NCBI RefSeq assembly: GCF_014648495.1
Contig: NZ_BMRF01000014.1
Span: forward strand, 62,001 to 126,000
Direction of reading: 5' to 3'
Origin: Actinomadura cremea
GTDB taxonomy: Bacteria; Actinomycetota; Actinomycetes; Streptosporangiales; Streptosporangiaceae
Length of the DNA stretch: 64,000 nt
The translations under genes were made by a program, and so were the position numbers. The notes below the pieces were generated by a model that was not told the origin of the DNA, did not search any database, and saw only the letters and a list, made by a program, of their open reading frames with translations. Position 1 is the stretch's first letter. Every line of letters starts with the position of its first letter. This document shows positions 28,235-35,328 of this stretch, piece after piece.

Positions 28235-28837
28235 TCAGGACCCGCCGGATTCGCCGCCGGCACCGGCGACGACCGCCTCCGCGACGGCCCGCATGGTGAG
28301 CCTGCGGTCCATGGACGTCTTCTGGATCCACCGGAACGCCTCGGCCTCGGACCACCCGTGCGCCTCCTGCAGCAGCCCCTTCGCCCGGTCCACGACCTTC
28401 CGGGTCTCCAGCCGGTCCTGCAGCCCCGCGACCTCGGCCTCGAGCGCCCGCATCTCGATGTACCGGCTGACGGCCATCTCGATCGCGGGCGCGAGGTCGG
28501 TCTTCGCGAACGGCTTCACCAGGTAGGCCATCGCACCCGCCTCGGTGGCCCGCTGCACGAGCTCCCGCTGCGAGAACGCGGTGAGGATGACGACGGGCGC
28601 GATCCGCTCGGCCGAGATGCGCTCGGCGGCCGAGATCCCGTCGAGCACCGGCATTTTGACGTCAAGGATCACGAGATCGGGCTTCAGGTCCGACGCGAGC
28701 CGAACGGCCGTCTCGCCGTCCCCCGCCTCGCCGACGACCTCGTAGCCGTCCTCCTGCAGCATCTCCTTGAGGTCCAGCCGGATCAGGGCCTCGTCTTCTG
28801 CGATCACAACTCGCCGAGCGCTCTCCGTCACGCGCAC
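28235..28837 (-). CDS. pdtaR: ANTAR-domain response regulator (PdtaR-like)
   Basis: A 200-residue response regulator that acts on RNA rather than DNA. The receiver domain (residues 9-125) has EDE near residue 15, phosphoacceptor Asp in LVILDVKMP, Thr in VVILTAF and Lys in YLVKPFAK. A coiled linker leads to the ANTAR domain: RKVVDRAKGLLQEAHGWSEAEAFRWIQKTSMD, with the conserved residues that grip twin hexaloop hairpins. By family knowledge it binds leader hairpins to prevent termination. The cognate kinase is not in the window. The start is GTG 28837 or GTG 28831. Confidence 0.9.
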   Translation of the reverse strand: MRVTESARRVVIAEDEALIRLDLKEMLQEDGYEVVGEAGDGETAVRLASDLKPDLVILDVKMPVLDGISAAERISAERIAPVVILTAFSQRELVQRATEAGAMAYLVKPFAKTDLAPAIEMAVSRYIEMRALEAEVAGLQDRLETRKVVDRAKGLLQEAHGWSEAEAFRWIQKTSMDRRLTMRAVAEAVVAGAGGESGGS

Positions 28838-28923
28838 GAGACTACCGGGACGCGCTACCCTGGTATCCGTCGCCCCTCACCAAGGGATGACAAGCGGGAC
28901 AAAAGGGACATGTCCTGAAAAAT

Positions 28924-29006
28924 GCCGGGATGGTGGAACGGTAGACACGAATCCCTCAAAAGGATTTGTCCGAAAGGGCGTGCGGGTTCGAATCCCGCTC
29001 CCGGTA
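28924..29006 (+). tRNA. tRNA-Leu (anticodon CAA)
   Basis: A full cloverleaf can be drawn by hand. The acceptor stem GCCGGGA pairs with TCCCGGT plus discriminator A. The anticodon stem AATCC/GGATT encloses loop CTCAAAA, giving anticodon CAA (reads UUG). The long variable arm GTCC-GAAA-GGGC marks a class II tRNA, and the T arm is GCGGG-TTCGAAT-CCCGC. The 3' CCA is not encoded. It has no intron. Confidence 0.95.
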
Positions 29007-29016
29007 CTTCCCACAG

Positions 29017-29039
29017 CGCCGCCCACTGGGCGGCGTTTT
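29017..29039 (+). terminator. Intrinsic terminator of tRNA-Leu
   Basis: A perfect 8-bp stem CGCCGCCC-ACT-GGGCGGCG followed at once by TTTT, 11 bases after the tRNA end. This is one of the few terminators here with a real T run. Confidence 0.9.
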
Positions 29040-29203
29040 CTACTTTCGCTCGGCCGCCGGCATCGGCGCGTATGCCGGCCACTGTTCAACTCGCACGGCC
29101 CGCCTTCCGCGCACCTCACCAAGTCACGTTTGCTTGAGTGATTCGCCGTGCCGGGCTGCATCAACTGGACAAAAATGCCAGTGGCCACCGAGAGTATGCA
29201 GGC

Positions 29204-29965
29204 ATGCACAGTCAGGAGATCTATCGGCTGGCCTGCAACATGATCCAGCAGGGGATGACTGATCGGGAGGTGGCCCACACCTGTGCGATCTCTGTTTCGT
29301 GTGTGCGTAAGTGGCGCTACGGGACACGGCGGCAACAGCCGGACGGACGGAACAAACGCGACTGCCCACGATGCCACGGCCGCCCATTAGACCACGAGAA
29401 TTACGCCTATCTGCTTGGCGTGTACCTAGGTGACGGCCACATCGTCGCCTCCAGCAAGAGGTGTTATCGACTCATGGCGAGTTGTGATGTCACGTGGCCC
29501 GGACTCATTGATTCGGCTGAGCGGGCGATGGCAAGTGTGATGCCGTTGTCCAAGGTTCACCGTCGCCTCCGGCAGGGCTCGATCGACGTGCACAGCCAGT
29601 CCAAGCACTGGCCTTGTCTCCTTCCGCAGCATGAGCCGGGGCGGAAGCATCAGCGGAAGATCGAGCTGGTGGAGTGGCAGCGGGAGATCGTGGACGAGTT
29701 CTCGGAGGAACTCGTACGCGGGTTGCTCCACTCGGACGGATGCCGGTTCGTCAACCGGGTGCGGCGGCCGGTGGCGGGTGGAGAGCGGTGCTACGAGTAC
29801 CCGCGGTACAACTTCACCAACGTCTCGATCGACATCCAGCGGATCTTCACGGACGCGCTCGATCGGCTCGGGATCGCGTGGAAGCAGATGAACCGGAAGA
29901 ACGTGTCCGTGGCGCGGCGGGAGGCCGTGGCGCGGCTGGACGAGTTCGTCGGGCCGGAGTTCTGA
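29204..29965 (+). CDS. Free-standing LAGLIDADG homing endonuclease-like protein with HTH
   Basis: A 253-residue protein. Residues 1-40 hold a helix-turn-helix (GMTDREVAHTCAISVSCVRKW). Then comes DCPRCHGRPLD, a CxxC knuckle, followed by two LAGLIDADG-type motifs, YLLGVYLGDGHI and LVRGLLHSDGCRF, each with its acidic metal-binding Asp. Two motifs in one chain indicate a monomeric homing endonuclease fold; such proteins are often annotated in actinomycetes as HTH proteins. It lies 197 bp after tRNA-Leu(CAA). The first half has lower G+C than its neighbours and contains a TTA codon (29396-29398). ATG 29204 is preferred over GTG 29138. It could be an endonuclease or a domesticated DNA-binding protein. 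Confidence 0.75.
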   Translation: MHSQEIYRLACNMIQQGMTDREVAHTCAISVSCVRKWRYGTRRQQPDGRNKRDCPRCHGRPLDHENYAYLLGVYLGDGHIVASSKRCYRLMASCDVTWPGLIDSAERAMASVMPLSKVHRRLRQGSIDVHSQSKHWPCLLPQHEPGRKHQRKIELVEWQREIVDEFSEELVRGLLHSDGCRFVNRVRRPVAGGERCYEYPRYNFTNVSIDIQRIFTDALDRLGIAWKQMNRKNVSVARREAVARLDEFVGPEF

Positions 29966-30016
29966 GTCGAGGGGGTTGGCCGGAGCGAGCTCCAAATGAG
30001 ATCGGGCGGTGATGTT

Positions 30017-30041
30017 GCCGGGCGGCCCGGGGCCGCCCGGC
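30017..30041. terminator. Hairpin between endonuclease-like gene and pyk
   Basis: A perfect 11-bp stem (30017-30027 with 30031-30041), 3-nt loop, between two convergent genes and 8 bases beyond the pyk stop. Confidence 0.7.
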
Positions 30042-30048
30042 TGTTCCC

Positions 30049-31479
30049 TCAGGTGGTGATGGCGTCGCCGATGATGTGGACGCGCAGGGAGTTGGTGGAG
30101 CCCGGGGTGCCGGGCGGGGATCCCGCGACGACGACGACGCGGTCGCCCTTCTGGGCGCGGCCGAGTTCGAGGAGCGCCTGTTCGACCTGGCCGAACATGG
30201 CGTCGGTGTGGTCGACCTGGGGGACGATGAAGGTCTCGACGCCCCAGACGTGCGCGAGGCGTCCTCGGACGGCGGGGACCGAGGTGAAGGCCAGCAGCGG
30301 GATGGGCGAGCGGTAGCGGGAGAGGCGGCGGGCCGTCTCGCCGGACATCGTGAAGGCGGCGAGGGCCTCGGCGCCGACGATGGCGCCGACCTCGGCCGCG
30401 GCGCGGGCGATGGCGCCGCCGACGGTCTCGGGGACCCGCTCGAGGGTGTGGGTCGCTTGCAGGGCGGCCTCTTCGGCGGTGCAGACGATGCGGCTCATCG
30501 TCTGGACGGACTCGATGGGGTACTGGCCGACGCTGGTCTCGCCGGAGAGCATGACGGCGTCGGCGCCCTCGAAGACGGCGTTGGCGACGTCGGAGGTCTC
30601 GGCGCGGGTGGGGCGCGGCGCGGAGATCATGGATTCGAGCATCTGGGTGGCGACGATGACCGGGCGGGCCTTTTCGCGGCAGAGTTCGATGGCGCGTTTC
30701 TGGACGATCGGGACCTGTTCGAGCGGGAGTTCCACGCCGAGGTCGCCGCGGGCGACCATGATGCCGTCGAAGGCGGCGACGATCTCGGGGAGGCGTTCGA
30801 CGGCCTGGGGCTTTTCGATCTTGCCGATGAGGGGGACGCGGACGCCCTCCTCTTCCATGATCTGGTAGCAGATGTCGGCGTCGGCGGGCGTGCGGACGAA
30901 GGAGAGGGCGACGAGGTCGACGCCGAGGCGCAGGGCCCAGCGGAGGTCTTCCTCGTCCTTGTCGGTGAGGGCGGGGACGCTGACGGGCACGCCGGGGAGG
31001 TTGAGTCCCTTGTTGTCGGAGACCATGCCGCCGACGGTGACGGTGGTGCGGACGCGGGGGCCGTCGACCTCGGTGACGCGGAGGGCGACGCGGCCGTCGT
31101 CGATGAGGACGGTGTCGCCGGGGCCGACGTCGCCCGGGAGGCCCGCGTAGGTGGTGGAGACCTCGCGGCGGGTACCGGGGACGTCTTCGGTGGTGATGGT
31201 GAAGTCGTCGCCGAGGGTGAGCCGGACGGGGCCGTCGGGAAAGCGGCCGATGCGGATCTTGGGCCCCTGGAGGTCCGCGAGGATGCCGACGCCGCGTCCG
31301 GTGGCGTCGGCGGCGGCCCTGAGGCGGTGGTACACCTCTTCGTGGGTGGCGTAATCGCCGTGGCTCATGTTGAGCCGGGCGACGTCGATGCCGGCTTCCA
31401 CGAGGGCGTTGATCTGCTCGGTGCTGGAGCACGCGGGGCCGATGGTGCTGACTATTTTCGCTCGACGGGTCACGTCCAC
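30049..31479 (-). CDS. pyk: Pyruvate kinase
   Basis: The last ATP-forming step of glycolysis: PEP plus ADP to pyruvate plus ATP. It has 476 residues, the usual bacterial size. Signature stretches are KIVSTIGPACSS, ARLNMSHGDYATH, ADLQGPKIRIG, the active-site LIGKIEKPQAVE, MVARGDLGVELP and the C-terminal FTMSGETARRLSRYRSP with the serine/threonine-rich effector region. The start is GTG 31479 with GTG 31473 possible. Its place near the ANTAR regulator and tRNA-Leu fits actinobacterial gene order. Confidence 0.96.
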   Translation of the reverse strand: MDVTRRAKIVSTIGPACSSTEQINALVEAGIDVARLNMSHGDYATHEEVYHRLRAAADATGRGVGILADLQGPKIRIGRFPDGPVRLTLGDDFTITTEDVPGTRREVSTTYAGLPGDVGPGDTVLIDDGRVALRVTEVDGPRVRTTVTVGGMVSDNKGLNLPGVPVSVPALTDKDEEDLRWALRLGVDLVALSFVRTPADADICYQIMEEEGVRVPLIGKIEKPQAVERLPEIVAAFDGIMVARGDLGVELPLEQVPIVQKRAIELCREKARPVIVATQMLESMISAPRPTRAETSDVANAVFEGADAVMLSGETSVGQYPIESVQTMSRIVCTAEEAALQATHTLERVPETVGGAIARAAAEVGAIVGAEALAAFTMSGETARRLSRYRSPIPLLAFTSVPAVRGRLAHVWGVETFIVPQVDHTDAMFGQVEQALLELGRAQKGDRVVVVAGSPPGTPGSTNSLRVHIIGDAITT

Positions 31480-31561
31480 AACCGTACTTAGTTACTGGTG
31501 GGTACGGTTATTTCTGCAGGATGCGGTCCTCCAGGGTTCACCCATTGGTCTAGGACAAGGT

Positions 31562-32122
31562 CTAGACCACGGCCTTGAACGCGTCGACGGTCGCCTGGCA
31601 GAAGGCCTTGAGGTCGTCCGGCTTGCGGCTGGACACCAGTACGTTGGGCCCGCCTTCGCAGATCTTCACCTCTTCGTCGACCCAGGTCGCGCCCGCGTTG
31701 CGCAGGTCGGTCCGCAGGCTGGGCCACGAGGTGATCGTACGCCCGCGGACGACGTCGGCCTCGATGAGCGTCCAGGGGCCGTGGCAGATGACGGCGACGG
31801 GCTTGCCCGCGTCGAAGAACGACTTGGCGAACGCGACGGCGCCGGGCTGCATGCGCAGGAAGTCGGGGTTCGCGACGCCTCCGGGGAGGACGAGCCCGTC
31901 GTAGGCGGTGTGGTCGGTGTCGTCGACCGTGGTGTGGACGGGGAAGGTGTCCCCCTTGTCGAGGTGGTTGAAGGCCTGGATCTCGCCGGACTGCGTGGAG
32001 ACGAGGCGGGGCGTGCCGCCGGCCTGCTCGACGGACGTCCAGGGCTCGGTCAGCTCGACCTGTTCGGTGCCTTCCGGGGCGCACAGGAACGCGATGGTCT
32101 TGCCCTGCAGGTCGTTCGGCAT
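31562..32122 (-). CDS. DJ-1/PfpI family protein (type 1 glutamine amidotransferase-like)
   Basis: A 186-residue DJ-1/PfpI fold protein. YDGLVLPGGVANPDFLR carries the conserved Glu/Gly-rich region, and AVICHGPWTLIEA has the nucleophilic-elbow Cys next to His. Members are glyoxalases, protein deglycases or stress proteases; YhbO/PfpI-type length fits a general stress protein. ATG 32122 has GGAGG six bases upstream. It is divergent from the AraC regulator across 55 bp, so that regulator may control it. Confidence 0.88.
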   Translation of the reverse strand: MPNDLQGKTIAFLCAPEGTEQVELTEPWTSVEQAGGTPRLVSTQSGEIQAFNHLDKGDTFPVHTTVDDTDHTAYDGLVLPGGVANPDFLRMQPGAVAFAKSFFDAGKPVAVICHGPWTLIEADVVRGRTITSWPSLRTDLRNAGATWVDEEVKICEGGPNVLVSSRKPDDLKAFCQATVDAFKAVV

Positions 32123-32177
32123 GGTGACCTCCGTTGTGTCGGGTTCCCTATCGCCGTGCCCGTCGGAGGGGGGTGGT

Positions 32178-32894
32178 ATGCAGGGTGGCGTGAACCCCAC
32201 GGGATATCGGGAAGTGCCGGCGCCGGGCGCGGCGGGGCTGGTGTGCGCGTGGTCGTCGGCGTTGCCGGAGGGTGCGGAGCCGTTCGTCCAGCGGGTGGTG
32301 CCGGACGGGTGCGTGGACCTGATCTGGTGGGGCGATGGGATCACGGTGGCGGGTCCGGACACGGGGCCGATGCCCGCGGTGATGCGGCCGGGCGATGCGG
32401 TGGCGGCGGTGCGGTTCGCTCCGGGGGCGGCTCCGCCGGTGCTGGGGGTGCCGGCGGACGCGCTGCGGGACGGGCGGGTGCCGCTGCGGGAGTTGTGGGG
32501 CGGTGCGGCCGACCGGCTCGCGGAGGCGGTGGCCTCGGCGGGTGGGCCGCGGGAGCGGCGGGCGGTCCTGGTGGGCGAGGTCGTGGACCGGGGCGGGGCG
32601 CCGGTGGACCCGGTGGTCCCGGCGGTGCTGTCGGGTCTGGCGCGGGGTTCGGTGCGGGACGTGGCGGACGCGGTGGGCTTGAGCGATCGGCAGTTGCGTC
32701 GGCGTTCGCTGGCGGCGTTCGGGTACGGGCCGAAGGTGCTGCAGCGGATCCTGCGGTTCCAGCGGGGGTTGCGGCTGGTGCGGTCGGGGCGGGCGGCGGC
32801 GGAGGCGGCGTACGCGGCGGGGTTCGCCGATCAGGCGCATTTCGCGCACGAGGTTCGCGACCTGGCGGGCACGCCGCTCCGCGACCTGGTCTAG
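32178..32894 (+). CDS. AraC family transcriptional regulator
   Basis: A 238-residue regulator. The N-terminal part (YREVPAPGAAGLVCAWSS..VVPDGCVDLIWW) is the sensing domain found in many short AraC proteins (DUF6597-like). The C-terminal AraC domain has DVADAVGLSDRQLRRRSLAAFGYGPKVLQRILRF, then AAYAAGFADQAHFAHEVRDLAG, the two helix-turn-helix units. ATG 32178 follows GGAGGGG; GTG 32190 is also possible. Divergent from the PfpI gene, its probable target. Its stop overlaps the end of the next, convergent gene by 4 bases. Confidence 0.88.
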   Translation: MQGGVNPTGYREVPAPGAAGLVCAWSSALPEGAEPFVQRVVPDGCVDLIWWGDGITVAGPDTGPMPAVMRPGDAVAAVRFAPGAAPPVLGVPADALRDGRVPLRELWGGAADRLAEAVASAGGPRERRAVLVGEVVDRGGAPVDPVVPAVLSGLARGSVRDVADAVGLSDRQLRRRSLAAFGYGPKVLQRILRFQRGLRLVRSGRAAAEAAYAAGFADQAHFAHEVRDLAGTPLRDLV

Positions 32895-33748
32895 CGTTCG
32901 AGCCTGCCGTGGGCGTGCAGGATGCGGAGCCGCTCGACGGTCTGGACGCCGCGCCATTCGTGGCGGGTGATCGGGGTCCAGACGGGGAAGTCGATGTCCC
33001 AGCCGCCGTCGTGGTCCTGGGCGTCGATGAGGGCGTCGAGTTCGGCCTCGATGGTGCCGCCCGGGTACATGCGGGCGCCGAGGCCGTCGGGGCGGGGTGC
33101 GAAGTCGAGGGCGGTGTGGTGGTCGCTCCCGACGGACGCGAGGGCGTCGCGGTGGCGGGTGAACGCGGTCTCGGCGCGGTCCCGGTCGGGGACGTGGTCG
33201 AGGAAGGTGAGGACCGCGAGGACGTCGTAGGGTCCGAACTCGTGGTCGGGCCGGTCGAGGCGGCGCCAGCAGAAGTCGGTCGCGGTCTTGAGCCAGGGGT
33301 GGTCGGCTCCGGCGCGGTGCAGGAGACCGGCGAGGGAGGCGGTGGGGTTGATCGCGGCGGGCGGGTCGTCGGGGGTCTGCCACCATGGCGCGTGCGGCGC
33401 GTCGCGGACGGTCGGCAGGACGAACGGGACCCCGCCGTCGGGCGTGGTGAGGGTGGTGAGGTGGTCGGCGATGCGGGCGACGGCGGGGTCGTCGTCGGCG
33501 CCGGCCTCGTGGAGGATCTCCAGGGCGTGCTGGGCGGGGACGGGCTGGCTCGCGGCGCCGCGCAGGTCGGGTTCGATGGCGTTGCCGTAGCCGCCGTCGG
33601 GGTTCTCGTAGGGGCGGAGGGCGGCGAGGACGGGTTCGGGTGCGCCGCCGCGGAAGTGCAGGGCGAAGCGGTGGCGGTCTATGACGCGGGCGTTGAGGAG
33701 CATGAACTTCCAGGCCCGTTCGATGTGTTCGCTGGTCAGGGTCTTCAT
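32891..33748 (-). CDS. Terpenoid-cyclase-like toroid protein of unknown function
   Basis: A 285-residue protein that I cannot assign a role. Repeated glycine/aromatic motifs YENPDGGYGNAIEPD near residue 50 and QDHDGGWDIDFPVW near residue 245 resemble the QW-type repeats of alpha/alpha-toroid folds (squalene cyclase, prenyltransferase), but the catalytic DxDD is not present. No signal peptide. ATG 33748 is preferred over GTG 33757. It may be a sugar- or lipid-binding toroid protein rather than a cyclase. Confidence 0.6.
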   Translation of the reverse strand: MKTLTSEHIERAWKFMLLNARVIDRHRFALHFRGGAPEPVLAALRPYENPDGGYGNAIEPDLRGAASQPVPAQHALEILHEAGADDDPAVARIADHLTTLTTPDGGVPFVLPTVRDAPHAPWWQTPDDPPAAINPTASLAGLLHRAGADHPWLKTATDFCWRRLDRPDHEFGPYDVLAVLTFLDHVPDRDRAETAFTRHRDALASVGSDHHTALDFAPRPDGLGARMYPGGTIEAELDALIDAQDHDGGWDIDFPVWTPITRHEWRGVQTVERLRILHAHGRLER

Positions 33749-33844
33749 TGGACCCACCGTAGAGGGGTGCCCGGGAAGGGGCTTGTAGGAAACGGACGTG
33801 CGGAGACCCCGGAGCGGGTGCTCCGGGGTCTCGCGTGCCGGTGG

Positions 33845-35311
33845 TCAGGCGATGGGACGGGCCGTGGGCGGGATCGGGTACGGCAGCGGGGACGCGCCCC
33901 CGGTGAGGTGCTCGTCGACGCCGTGCGCGGCGGCGCGGCCTTCGGCGATCGCCCAGACGATCAGGGACTGGCCGCGGCCCATGTCGCCGGCGACGTAGAC
34001 GCCGTCCACGGACGTTCTGTAGTCCTTGTCGCGGACGACGTTGCCGCGCTGGTCCAGCTCGACGCCGAGCTGCTCCAGCAGGCCCTCGCGCTGCGGGCCG
34101 AGGAAGCCCATCGCGAGGGTGACCAGCTGCGCGGGGATCTCGCGCTCGGTGCCCTCGACGGGCTTGAAGCCGGTCTCCGGGCCGCCCACCTCGACGATCT
34201 TGAGGGCGCGGACGTCGCCGTCCTCGTCGCCGAGGAACTCGACGGTGGAGACGGCGTAGAGCCGGTCGCCGCCCTGGTCGGCGAGCTCCTCGTGGGCGCT
34301 CTCCATCTTGAACAGCATCGGGTAGGTCGGCCACGGCTGGGCGTCCGGGCGGGACTCCGGGGGCCGCGGCATGATCTCGAGCTGGGTGACGGACGCGGCG
34401 CCTTGCCGGATGGCGGTGCCGATGCAGTCGGCGCCGGTGTCGCCGCCGCCGATGACGACGACGTGCTTGCCGCGGGCGTCGATCGGCGACTCGGCGAGGT
34501 CGCCCTCCTGCACCTTGTTGGCGGGCGGCAGGTACTCCATGGCCTGGACGACGCCGCCGAGTTCGCGTCCGGGGATGGGCAGGTCGCGCCAGGCGGTGGC
34601 GCCGCCGGCGAGGACGACTGCGTCGTGGCCGGCGCGCAGCTCGTCGGCGGTGACGTCGACGCCGATGTTGGCGGAGGTGCGGAACTCGGTGCCTTCGGCG
34701 CGCATCTGGGCGATGCGGCGGTCGACGTGCCGCTTCTCCATCTTGAATTCGGGGATGCCGTAGCGGAGCAGGCCGCCGACGCGGTCGGCGCGCTCGTAGA
34801 CGGTGACGTCGTGTCCGGCGCGGGTGAGCTGCTGGGCGGCGGCGAGGCCGGCCGGGCCGGAGCCGACGACCGCGACCTTCTTGCCGGTCTTGACGGCGGG
34901 CGGCTGCGGGCGGACCCAGCCCTCGGCGAACGCGCGGTCGATGATCTCGACCTCGACCCGCTTGATGGCGACCGGGTCCTGGTTGATGCCGAGGACGCAG
35001 GCGCTCTCGCACGGGGCGGGGCAGAGCCGTCCGGTGAACTCCGGGAAGTTGTTGGTGGCGTGGAGCCGCTCGATCGCCTCGTGCCAGTCCTTGCGGTAGA
35101 CGAGGTCGTTCCACTCGGGGATGAGGTTGCCGAGCGGGCAGCCCTGGTGGCAGAACGGGACGCCGCAGTCCATGCAGCGGCTCGCCTGCTTCTCCAGGCG
35201 GTCGTTGCCGAAGTCCTCGTAGACCTCGGTCCAGCTTTTGATGCGGACGTCGACCGGGCGGCGCTTCGGGAGCTCCCGCGAAACGGTCAGGAAACCCTTC
35301 GGGTCGGCCAT
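33845..35311 (-). CDS. gltD: Glutamate synthase small subunit
   Basis: The beta subunit of NADPH-dependent glutamate synthase (488 residues); it takes electrons from NADPH via FAD and passes them through iron-sulfur clusters to GltB. The N-terminal cysteine region CMDCGVPFCHQGCPLGNLIPEW and CPAPCESACVLG bind two 4Fe-4S clusters. VAVVGSGPAGLAAAQQLTRAGHDV is the FAD site and VVVIGGGDTGADCIGTA the NADPH site; YVAGDMGRGQSLIVWAI closes the flavin fold. It starts 17 bp after gltB in one operon. Confidence 0.96.
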   Translation of the reverse strand: MADPKGFLTVSRELPKRRPVDVRIKSWTEVYEDFGNDRLEKQASRCMDCGVPFCHQGCPLGNLIPEWNDLVYRKDWHEAIERLHATNNFPEFTGRLCPAPCESACVLGINQDPVAIKRVEVEIIDRAFAEGWVRPQPPAVKTGKKVAVVGSGPAGLAAAQQLTRAGHDVTVYERADRVGGLLRYGIPEFKMEKRHVDRRIAQMRAEGTEFRTSANIGVDVTADELRAGHDAVVLAGGATAWRDLPIPGRELGGVVQAMEYLPPANKVQEGDLAESPIDARGKHVVVIGGGDTGADCIGTAIRQGAASVTQLEIMPRPPESRPDAQPWPTYPMLFKMESAHEELADQGGDRLYAVSTVEFLGDEDGDVRALKIVEVGGPETGFKPVEGTEREIPAQLVTLAMGFLGPQREGLLEQLGVELDQRGNVVRDKDYRTSVDGVYVAGDMGRGQSLIVWAIAEGRAAAHGVDEHLTGGASPLPYPIPPTARPIA

Positions 35312-35328
35312 GTGGGAATCCCCCTCTC

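Noticed and set aside
28924-29006. Group I intron in tRNA-Leu
   Set aside because: The cloverleaf is continuous at 83 nt with no interruption in the anticodon loop.
30076-31491. A 471-codon plus-strand frame over pyk
   Set aside because: Antisense shadow of a clear pyruvate kinase gene; its product is only Gly/Asp/Ala-rich.
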